From contig DATLYT010000210.1 in NCBI GenBank assembly GCA_035574455.1, positions 1-5,109 of the forward strand: a stretch of DNA of 5,109 nt, in the 5' to 3' direction. The position numbers and the translations under genes are program-made. Positions 1-5,109 of this stretch are shown here, piece after piece; position 1 is the first letter of the stretch, and every line of letters begins with the position of its first letter. The DNA is from DATLYT01 sp035574455 (GTDB lineage Bacteria > Bacteroidota > Ignavibacteria > UBA10030). The notes below the pieces were generated by a model. It was not told the DNA's origin. It was given only the letters and a program-made list of their open reading frames with translations, and ran no database searches.

Positions 1-513
1 GGCACACGTGCCTTTATCGTCATTAAACGTGGCGACCGTTTTGCCATTCGGATGTGGGATACGGAAGCCAAGAACCGGAAAGAGTTTACCGGCATTGAGC
101 GATTTCCTGTGAAGCGCGACTGGCGCATCGAAGCTCGTTGGATGCCGTATGATCCACCAAAGCGGATGAACGTGGCGACTGTGATTCCGGGATACGAGGA
201 AGAATATCCCGTTCCCGGCGTGGCAATTTTTACCCTTGGCGGCAATGAGTATCGCCTCGAGCCCGTCCTCGAAGCGCCGGATGCCGATTACTTTTTCATC
301 TTCGGCGACTTAACAAACCGAAAAGAGACCTACGGCGCGGGCCGCTACCTGTACGCCAAGCGAGAACAGAACGGAACTGTGATCCTCGACTTCAACAAGT
401 CCTACAATCCCCCCTGCGCATTTACCGAATATGCAACCTGTCCGCTCCCTCCACCTCAAAACAAACTCCCCATCAGGATCGAGGCTGGGGAAAAAAGGTA
501 CGGGAAACATTAA
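1..513 (+). CDS. DUF1684 family protein, 5'-truncated by window edge
   Basis: The frame is open from base 1 and stops at TAA 511-513, so the Met at position 52 is probably internal and about 170 C-terminal residues are visible. I recognise the DUF1684 signature. A block at about residues 102-118 of the fragment contains GDLTNRKETYGAGRYLY. A second block, at about 129-156, has LDFNKSYNPPCAF followed by TCPLPPPQNKLP and then an AGEKRY tail. This Asn-Pro-Pro-Cys / Cys-Pro-Leu-Pro-Pro pattern ending in Ala-Gly-Glu-Lys is the family's most conserved part. The molecular function is not known. Many family members are exported or lipoproteins, but the N-terminus that would show a signal peptide is outside the window. 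It sits 42 bases upstream of the aldehyde dehydrogenase on the same strand, so co-transcription is possible but unproven. The family call is firm; any function would be a guess. Confidence 0.92.
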   Translation, partial: GTRAFIVIKRGDRFAIRMWDTEAKNRKEFTGIERFPVKRDWRIEARWMPYDPPKRMNVATVIPGYEEEYPVPGVAIFTLGGNEYRLEPVLEAPDADYFFIFGDLTNRKETYGAGRYLYAKREQNGTVILDFNKSYNPPCAFTEYATCPLPPPQNKLPIRIEAGEKRYGKH

Positions 514-523
514 CTCGGCTGCA

Positions 524-559
524 ATGCTCGATTACCGAAACCAACGTCCGATACTATGA
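524..559 (+). other. possible 11-codon leader ORF overlapping the ALDH start (ATGA)
   Basis: In the gap between the DUF1684 gene and the aldehyde dehydrogenase, an ATG at 524 opens a tiny reading frame, MLDYRNQRPIL. Its TGA stop at 557-559 overlaps the aldehyde dehydrogenase ATG at 556-558 as ATGA. This is the geometry used for translational coupling, and the downstream start has no Shine-Dalgarno of its own. Against it, the micro-ORF also lacks a ribosome binding site, and an ORF this short arises easily by chance. It is recorded as a possible regulatory arrangement, not as a gene. Confidence 0.15.
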
Positions 560-2052
560 AAACATATCAACTCTACATCAACGGCCAGTTTGTCGACTCC
601 GTCTCGAAAGAGACCTTTGAATCCATCAATCCTTTCAATCAAGAAGTCGTTGCAAAGGTAGCGAAGGCCAATGCGGAAGATGTCAGTAGAGCGGTTTTGG
701 CAGCGCGACAAGCGTTCGATGAAGGTCCCTGGCCTCGTATGCCTCGAGAAGAGCGCGCGGCAATGCTCAAGGCGATCTCTGATAAGATTAATGAACGGAA
801 GAATCAACTTGTAGAGCTTGAAGTCGAAGACTCCGGTTCAACGATTCGCAAAGCAAAAGAGGACATCTACCTCTCCGCCCGGAACATGCACTACTTTTCC
901 AAGCTTGCAGCGATGGAGTTCGTTGAACCGATAGCCGATCTGAGTAAGCCCGGGTTTAGCCAAAATCTCATTGTGCGCGAGCCGATTGGAGTCGTCGGCG
1001 CCATCATTCCGTGGAACTTTCCACTCAAGATGGCTATCTGGAAAATCGGGCCTGCTCTTGCTGCCGGAAATACGGTCGTGCTCAAACCCTCTGAACTCAC
1101 ACCCTGCACGGCCATGGAACTCGCTTCCATCATTCACGAAATTGGCTTTCCTCCCGGCGTCGTCAACATCCTTCCCGGTTTCGGGGACGCGGGTGAAGCG
1201 CTCGTCAAGCATCCCCTGGTTGATAAAATCTCCTTCACGGGCTCAACTGCCGTTGGACGGCGTGTGATGGCGATGGCGGCTGAGAATCTCAAGAAAGTGA
1301 CGCTCGAATGCGGCGGCAAGTCTGCCAACATCGTGCTGCACGACGCCGACCTCGACCTTGCCGTCGATGGTGCCATGTACGCCATCTTTTATCACCAAGG
1401 CCAATGTTGCGAAGCGGGTACGCGACTCTTCCTACCGAAGCAAATTTATTCTGACTTTATGGAGAAGCTGATTGCGAAAACCAAGAAGCTGAGGTTGGGA
1501 GATCCGAAAGACCCAGCGGTTGATATCGGGCCAGTGATTTCCAAAAAGCAACAGGATCGCGTGTTGGGTTACATCGCGAAGGGAATCCAAGAAGGCGCCA
1601 AGGTTGCCGTCGGTGGAACGGCTCCCGGCGATCCCCCACTTGGGCAGGGCTTTTTTGTCGAGCCAACGATTTTTACCGAGGTGCACAACAAGATGACGAT
1701 TGCCCAAGAGGAGATTTTTGGCCCGGTGCTCTCGGTTATTCAATATGAGAGTGAAGACGAGGCGGTTGCAATGGCAAACGATTCGATGTATGGACTTGGC
1801 GGAGGTGTCTGGTCACGAGACAGAGAGCGCGCCGTGAATATCGCCAGACGGTTACGGGCGGGAACAGTATGGATCAACGAATGGCACCTCATCAGCGAGA
1901 AGGCTCCATTTGGCGGCTACAAACAAAGCGGCATTGGCAGAGAGTTTGGACTTGAGGGATTAAAAGAGTACACTGAGACGAAGCATCTACACATCGACGA
2001 GCTTGGAACACGTGACAAAAAGCCGTGGTACGACACGGTGGTGCCAAAGTAG
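556..2052 (+). CDS. NAD(P)-dependent aldehyde dehydrogenase (ALDH superfamily)
   Basis: This complete 498-residue enzyme has normal ALDH length and should oxidise an aldehyde to the carboxylic acid with NAD+ or NADP+ in the cytoplasm. The N-terminus (YINGQFVDS) is typical of the family, supporting ATG 556. The cofactor region has PWNFP with the oxyanion Asn154, VLKPSE with Lys177 and Glu180, and FTGSTAVG at 227-234. The general base is Glu251 in LECGGKS, where Cys252 replaces the commoner Leu. The nucleophile is Cys285 in GQCCEAGTR, aligned with Cys302 of ALDH2. Glu386 in EEIFGP and the PFGGYKQSGIGRE block at 451-463 are also present, so the enzyme should be active. The C-terminus carries a short extension with KKPWYD. 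Overall style is closest to the ALDH1/2, betaine-aldehyde and PuuC-like group, but the substrate cannot be read. No Shine-Dalgarno is visible before the start. The 568-residue dehydrogenase-like gene follows after 88 bases. Confidence 0.98.
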   Translation: MKTYQLYINGQFVDSVSKETFESINPFNQEVVAKVAKANAEDVSRAVLAARQAFDEGPWPRMPREERAAMLKAISDKINERKNQLVELEVEDSGSTIRKAKEDIYLSARNMHYFSKLAAMEFVEPIADLSKPGFSQNLIVREPIGVVGAIIPWNFPLKMAIWKIGPALAAGNTVVLKPSELTPCTAMELASIIHEIGFPPGVVNILPGFGDAGEALVKHPLVDKISFTGSTAVGRRVMAMAAENLKKVTLECGGKSANIVLHDADLDLAVDGAMYAIFYHQGQCCEAGTRLFLPKQIYSDFMEKLIAKTKKLRLGDPKDPAVDIGPVISKKQQDRVLGYIAKGIQEGAKVAVGGTAPGDPPLGQGFFVEPTIFTEVHNKMTIAQEEIFGPVLSVIQYESEDEAVAMANDSMYGLGGGVWSRDRERAVNIARRLRAGTVWINEWHLISEKAPFGGYKQSGIGREFGLEGLKEYTETKHLHIDELGTRDKKPWYDTVVPK

Positions 2053-2140
2053 CTGTTGTTCTTCGCAGTTGATCGTTTTTCGTTAATCTCAAATCCAAAC
2101 TCGAAATTGGAAATTCCACTCCTCACCTACTCAATCACTC
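2053..2140 (+). other. intergenic spacer with A-rich quasi-repeat, no clear promoter or terminator
   Basis: This 88-base gap separates the aldehyde dehydrogenase from the next gene. Its middle (about 2085-2118) is rich in near-repeats of the type AAATCCAAA / GAAATTGGAAATTCC. It contains a weak inverted repeat, TCCAA 2094-2098 with TTGGA 2107-2111, and a small palindrome GGAA-A-TTCC at 2109-2117. The stems are too short and A/T-rich, with no following T-run, to be an intrinsic terminator. I could not place a convincing -35/-10 pair. No Shine-Dalgarno precedes ATG 2141. It may hold a weak promoter or nothing functional. Confidence 0.3.
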
Positions 2141-3847
2141 ATGGACATTCAAGGTAAAACAGTACTCGTTCTGGGCGGATGGGGCTTAGTTGGATCCGCC
2201 ATTTGCCGAAAGATTGCGGAATACCAACCCCGGCAGATCATCGTCACTTCATTGCTCGAATCCGAAGCCAAAGAGGCGGTCGCTGCCCTGCGGAAGGAAT
2301 TCCCCAAAGCCGGCCGAACCTTCTTCGTCCCGTGGTGGGGCAATATTTTTGTCCGTCATTCTCTCAAAGATACGCCGCGCGAGGAAATCCTGAACAACCC
2401 GGCGATGCGCCAAATGCTCATCGACGACCTGCTCGACGAACTGAACACCACCGTGCTGGAGCGGTCGAGCCTCTTTCAGCTCCTCAAAAAGTTCAAACCC
2501 GAGATCGTTATCGATTGCATTAACACTGCGACGGGAATCGCGTATCAAGATATCTTCCAGTCTGCCCGTGAAGTGCGGAAAGCCATCAAACAGACTAACG
2601 GTCAGGAAAAATTGCTGCGCGAATCGATCGAGCGCCTCCTGGCCACTCTCTACACGCCTCAGCTTATCCGCCATGTGCAGACGTTTTATCTTTCGATGCA
2701 GCGCGTCAACACCAAGATCTACGTCAAAATCGGCACAAGCGGGACGGGCGGGATGGGACTGAACATTCCGTACACCCATAGTGAAGAACGTCCATCGAGT
2801 GTGCTGTTGAGCAAATCGGCTGTGGCCGGTGCCCATACCATGCTTCTCTTCTTAATGGGCCGCACTCCAGATGCCCCCATCACCAAAGAAATCAAGCCCA
2901 CAGCGGCAATCGCGTGGAAACGTATCGGCTACGGAGAAATCAAAAAACGCGGTAAGACAATCCAGCTGATAGACTGTCCGCCTGAGAACGGTATCACCCT
3001 GCGGGGGAAACTGAAGCTGCGCGTGGAAAACAAAATCTGGCAGGACCTGAACGAGCCGATGCGGTCGGTCTTCATCGACACAGGCGAAAACGGAATCTTT
3101 TCCCGTGCAGAGTTTGAGGCGATCGCAACGCCGGGCCAGATGCAATATGTGACGCCCGAAGAGATTGCTGAACATGTGGTCTATGAAATTCGCGGCGGTA
3201 ACACCGGTCACGATGTCATCAACGCCCTCGACAATGCCACCATGGGACCCACGTACAAAGCAGGGTACCTGTTTCAGGGTGCGCTCAAACAGCTCAAATC
3301 GCTCGAGCAAAAACATAAAACGCAGAGCATCGCGTTCGAAATCCTGGGCCCGCCTCGACTTTCAAAACTGCTGTACGAGGCGTATCTCCTCCAGCTTGCC
3401 TACGGATCAATGAAGGCGGTTGTGAAGACACCAGCAAAAGAGATCGCACAACGGCTGGAAACAGAAGTCAGGAGAAATCGACAGGTACGTGCTCAAATTA
3501 TCTCCATCGGTATTCCCATTTTACTGAGGGACGGCAACACGCTGTTGCGGGGATTCGACATCAAGATCCCGCCCTACCGCGGTGAAAACGAACTTCCCAT
3601 TACTCCGGCCTCCATCGACGCGTGGGCACACGACGGGTGGGTCGATTTACGTCAGAAAAATATCGAGCGGTGGAAATGGCGGTTTGAAACCATTATGAAG
3701 GATGTGGAAACGATTCCCGAATCCGACACCTCTTCGCGCCATATGCGAACGAAACAGTTCTGGAACAACTTTGAGGAAATCGATCCCGGTAAACTGGCGG
3801 GGTGGATTTTTTCTGAGGAAGAACACGGGAAGAGAATGAAAGCGTGA
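2141..3847 (+). CDS. large atypical SDR / NAD-epimerase-like Rossmann protein (568 aa)
   Basis: The N-terminus is a dinucleotide-binding Rossmann fold. Strand 1 leads into GGWGLVG (residues 12-18, GxxGxxG pattern), and the start codon places this loop where extended SDRs have it. A later strand, PEIVIDCINTATG (120-132), matches the extended-SDR strand before the active site. The active-site region is KIGTSGTGGMG (196-206) followed by LLSKSAVAGAH (222-232). Lys225 fits the SDR lysine, but four residues before it stands Val221 instead of the catalytic Tyr. Tyr211 is nearby. Beyond about residue 250 I see no named domain. Striking blocks there are WKRIGYGEI (259-267), IDTGENGIF (312-320), GGNTGHDV (352-359), FEILGPPRLSKLLYEA (399-414) and IISIGIPILLRDG (453-465). 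At 568 residues it is far longer than a usual extended SDR (about 300-350). Similar long proteins are often labelled short-chain dehydrogenase, from memory only. Substrate and activity are unknown. It has no signal peptide or membrane segment, so it is probably cytoplasmic. Confidence 0.85.
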   Translation: MDIQGKTVLVLGGWGLVGSAICRKIAEYQPRQIIVTSLLESEAKEAVAALRKEFPKAGRTFFVPWWGNIFVRHSLKDTPREEILNNPAMRQMLIDDLLDELNTTVLERSSLFQLLKKFKPEIVIDCINTATGIAYQDIFQSAREVRKAIKQTNGQEKLLRESIERLLATLYTPQLIRHVQTFYLSMQRVNTKIYVKIGTSGTGGMGLNIPYTHSEERPSSVLLSKSAVAGAHTMLLFLMGRTPDAPITKEIKPTAAIAWKRIGYGEIKKRGKTIQLIDCPPENGITLRGKLKLRVENKIWQDLNEPMRSVFIDTGENGIFSRAEFEAIATPGQMQYVTPEEIAEHVVYEIRGGNTGHDVINALDNATMGPTYKAGYLFQGALKQLKSLEQKHKTQSIAFEILGPPRLSKLLYEAYLLQLAYGSMKAVVKTPAKEIAQRLETEVRRNRQVRAQIISIGIPILLRDGNTLLRGFDIKIPPYRGENELPITPASIDAWAHDGWVDLRQKNIERWKWRFETIMKDVETIPESDTSSRHMRTKQFWNNFEEIDPGKLAGWIFSEEEHGKRMKA

Positions 3848-3919
3848 CGAATCTTACAGGGATTCAGAGTCGTCGATTCAACGTTCTTGAACAGACGCTC
3901 ATAGCCAAAACGGGAAAGG

Positions 3920-4792
3920 ATGCAGACGGAAATTCTCGGTTGCCCACGATGCAAGCACTCGTTAGACTTCGCTGTTCCTCCTGCACTTCGCTGCCGACAC
4001 TGCGGCCAGCAATATGAAGTCCGCGATGGTATTCCCCACCTCATCGACACCTCGTCGCTCGACACTCCCACAGCGCGGAACGAATTCCAAAAAAACCTTG
4101 CCTGGTTCGAAAGCCAGCATCGCGACCAACAGGAGCCGTGGAGATACAGCGAGCGCGCGGCGGAGATTCTCAAACGCCGGCACGTTCTTGAAGAAGTCCA
4201 ACATTACTCCCACCATTCGGCTACGGTGCTCGATATCGGTTGTAGTTTAGGCCAATTGTCACACACTCTGGCGAGAACGGCCAAGCGTTACTACGCGATC
4301 GACATTTCACCAACTGCCGTTGCGAAAGCCATCGCGGAGTGGGAGCATGAACACAACATCCAGAGACCCACGTTTTTGGTCGCCAGTGCTACCGCATTAC
4401 CGATTCAACCCGAAAGCCTCGACCTGGTAGTCTGTATGGACGGATTACATGGAATGGATATGACAGAGGAGTTACAAAGACTGGTTCTTACCGAATGCTA
4501 TCGCTCGCTGCGACCGGGCGGCATCATCATCTTTACCGATTACATGCGGCCGGAACGTTTTCACGAGATGGAGGAGCGTATTCGCCAAAGCCCGTTTCAG
4601 GTTCTTCGTGTCCATTACCTTTACGACCGGCTCTGGTATCAGATAGAATCGTGGTTTCGCTTGTTAGAGAGTCAACGGTGGGTGAGAGCGTTACTGCGCA
4701 GCACGTCGTTTGCTCAGCTTCTCAGGGTCCTTTCCCGACTGTTCGGAAAGTACGGCTCGCGGCATATCTGCATTGTTGCAAAAAAGCCGTGA
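3920..4792 (+). CDS. zinc-ribbon (Trm112-like) + class I SAM methyltransferase
   Basis: This 290-residue protein has two parts. Residues 1-45 form a zinc-ribbon with Cys8-x2-Cys11 and Cys25-x2-Cys28, followed by YEVRDGIPHLI, the typical ending of Trm112-like N-domains fused to bacterial methyltransferases. A Methyltransferase_11/UbiE-type Rossmann domain follows. Motif I is VLDIGCSLG (103-111). The acidic residue at the end of strand 2 is Asp128 in YAIDIS. ATALPIQPESLDLVV (157-171) is the motif II/III region, and RSLRPGGIIIFTD (195-207) is the motif IV hairpin. The C-terminal part (about 225-280) is rich in Arg, Trp and Leu and looks amphipathic, so it could bind substrate or touch the membrane. 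It should transfer a methyl group from S-adenosylmethionine, but the acceptor is not visible. ATG 3920 is the first in-frame start after an in-frame TAG at 3902. GGAAAGG abuts this ATG, which is too close for a normal Shine-Dalgarno. The preceding gene ends 72 bases upstream. Confidence 0.93.
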   Translation: MQTEILGCPRCKHSLDFAVPPALRCRHCGQQYEVRDGIPHLIDTSSLDTPTARNEFQKNLAWFESQHRDQQEPWRYSERAAEILKRRHVLEEVQHYSHHSATVLDIGCSLGQLSHTLARTAKRYYAIDISPTAVAKAIAEWEHEHNIQRPTFLVASATALPIQPESLDLVVCMDGLHGMDMTEELQRLVLTECYRSLRPGGIIIFTDYMRPERFHEMEERIRQSPFQVLRVHYLYDRLWYQIESWFRLLESQRWVRALLRSTSFAQLLRVLSRLFGKYGSRHICIVAKKP

Positions 4793-4865
4793 CAACATTT
4801 TACTCTCCACGCTCCTGCACACGAATGCCATAACAACACTCCTTGCGTACTTCTCTTTGGATTTC
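4793..4865. other. convergent intergenic gap, no recognisable terminator
   Basis: The methyltransferase stop (TGA 4790-4792) and the permease stop (TAA, reverse complement of 4866-4868) face each other across 73 bases. A bidirectional terminator would be expected here. I find no G/C-rich hairpin followed by a T-run on either strand, so termination may be Rho-dependent or through a structure I cannot judge by eye. Confidence 0.4.
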
Positions 4866-5109
4866 TTATTCGTACCGCAGAGCGTCGATCGGGTCAAGGT
4901 TGGCAGCTTTCCAGGCAGGGTACACTCCAAACGCGATGCCGATAAACGAACAGAGGGCAAACCCGATGAAAGCCCAATCGAGAGGAATGACAGGAGGAAA
5001 CTCGAAAATCAATGCCGTCAGGTTCCCGCCGAGGATTCCAATAACAATCCCCACAATGCCACCAAGCTGGCAAAGTACAACTGCCTCGGTAATGAATTGC
5101 ATCAGTATG
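4866..5109 (-). CDS. ABC transporter permease C-terminus (MacB/FtsX family), truncated by window edge
   Basis: The gene enters from the right edge on the - strand and ends at TAA (4868-4866). The frame stays open to base 5109, so the Met at 5102 is internal; the residues Ile-Leu before it fit the family pattern of a short LLQF-type segment before the last membrane domain. About 80 C-terminal residues are visible. FITEAVVL leads into a Gly-rich transmembrane helix (roughly EAVVLCQLGGIVGIVIGILGG), then a short periplasmic loop with PPVIPLDW. A second helix (WAFIGFALCSFIGIAFG) ends in YPAWKAANLDPIDALRYE. The ending YPAxKAAxLDPIxALRYE is diagnostic of MacB-like/FtsX-domain permeases. These act in the inner membrane with an ATPase and often a periplasmic adaptor, exporting peptides, lipoproteins or macrolides, or driving mechanotransmission. 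The partner genes would lie outside the window, to the right. It converges on the methyltransferase and is probably a separate transcription unit. Confidence 0.94.
   Translation of the reverse strand, partial: ILMQFITEAVVLCQLGGIVGIVIGILGGNLTALIFEFPPVIPLDWAFIGFALCSFIGIAFGVYPAWKAANLDPIDALRYE

Noticed and set aside
838..1212. 124-codon open frame on the - strand inside the aldehyde dehydrogenase gene
   Set aside because: It is antisense to the conserved ALDH cofactor-binding region and has no family features of its own.
1303..1426. ALDH active-site oddities (Cys252 after Glu251, Glu286 after Cys285), considered as signs of a changed activity
   Set aside because: The nucleophile, general base and cofactor residues are all intact, and these flanking positions vary among active ALDHs (PuuC-type enzymes also lack the Leu), so no unusual chemistry is supported.
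2249..2836. 195-codon open frame on the - strand inside the SDR-like gene
   Set aside because: It lies wholly antisense to a clearly coding frame with a Rossmann motif, and its translation has the Arg/Phe/Asp-rich look of a shadow frame with no recognisable domain.
3846..3866. Inverted repeat GAATC (3849-3853) / GATTC (3861-3865) just after the SDR-like stop, considered as a terminator
   Set aside because: The stem is only five base pairs and no T-run follows.
3844..4017. 57-codon GTG-started frame on the + strand overlapping the SDR-like stop (GTGA) and running into the methyltransferase gene
   Set aside because: The GTGA overlap looks like coupling, but most of the frame overlaps the zinc-ribbon in another frame and the translation matches nothing. 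The methyltransferase needs no frameshift to be complete.
3652..4173. 173-codon open frame on the - strand spanning the end of the SDR-like gene and the start of the methyltransferase
   Set aside because: It overlaps the conserved zinc-ribbon coding region, and its translation shows no domain or plausible composition.
1..5109. Search for tRNA, rRNA, CRISPR arrays, insertion sequences, phage or defence genes
   Set aside because: No cloverleaf, spaced direct repeats, transposase motifs or terminal inverted repeats were seen. Nearly all bases lie in five recognisable coding regions.

Overview
The window is an ordinary-density stretch of bacterial chromosome. Four genes or gene parts lie on the + strand, and the tail of one gene runs in from the right on the - strand. 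Base composition looks moderate, by eye a little above half G+C, and is even across the genes. No start codon has a well-spaced Shine-Dalgarno sequence. The protein styles, including the ABC permease ending in a short Arg-Tyr-Glu tail and the long Rossmann protein, suggest a free-living Gram-negative-type bacterium. From recalled family resemblance I lean towards something near the Rhodothermota, Gemmatimonadota or Ignavibacteria/Kapabacteria groups, but the phylum cannot be fixed from this sequence.

Layout: (1) positions 1-513, the C-terminal part of a DUF1684 protein of unknown function, cut by the left edge; (2) 556-2052, a complete NAD(P)-dependent aldehyde dehydrogenase with all catalytic residues; (3) 2141-3847, a complete 568-residue Rossmann-fold protein resembling extended short-chain dehydrogenases/NAD-epimerases, but without the usual catalytic tyrosine and with a long C-terminal region I cannot assign; (4) 3920-4792, a SAM-dependent methyltransferase with an N-terminal zinc-ribbon (Trm112-like) domain; (5) 4866-5109 on the - strand, the C-terminal end of a MacB/FtsX-type ABC transporter permease, convergent with the methyltransferase.

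The four + strand genes are separated by 42, 88 and 72 bases. I see no strong terminator between them, so they may be co-transcribed, although gaps this size do not prove an operon. The aldehyde dehydrogenase, the dehydrogenase-like protein and the methyltransferase could act on a common metabolite (aldehyde oxidation, NAD(P)-linked chemistry, methylation), but no substrate can be read from the sequence. The permease on the opposite strand is probably unrelated.

There is no RNA gene, CRISPR array, insertion sequence or phage signature. The least explained item is the 568-residue protein: it is large and looks conserved in style, its canonical SDR active site is altered, and its C-terminal third has no function I can name.
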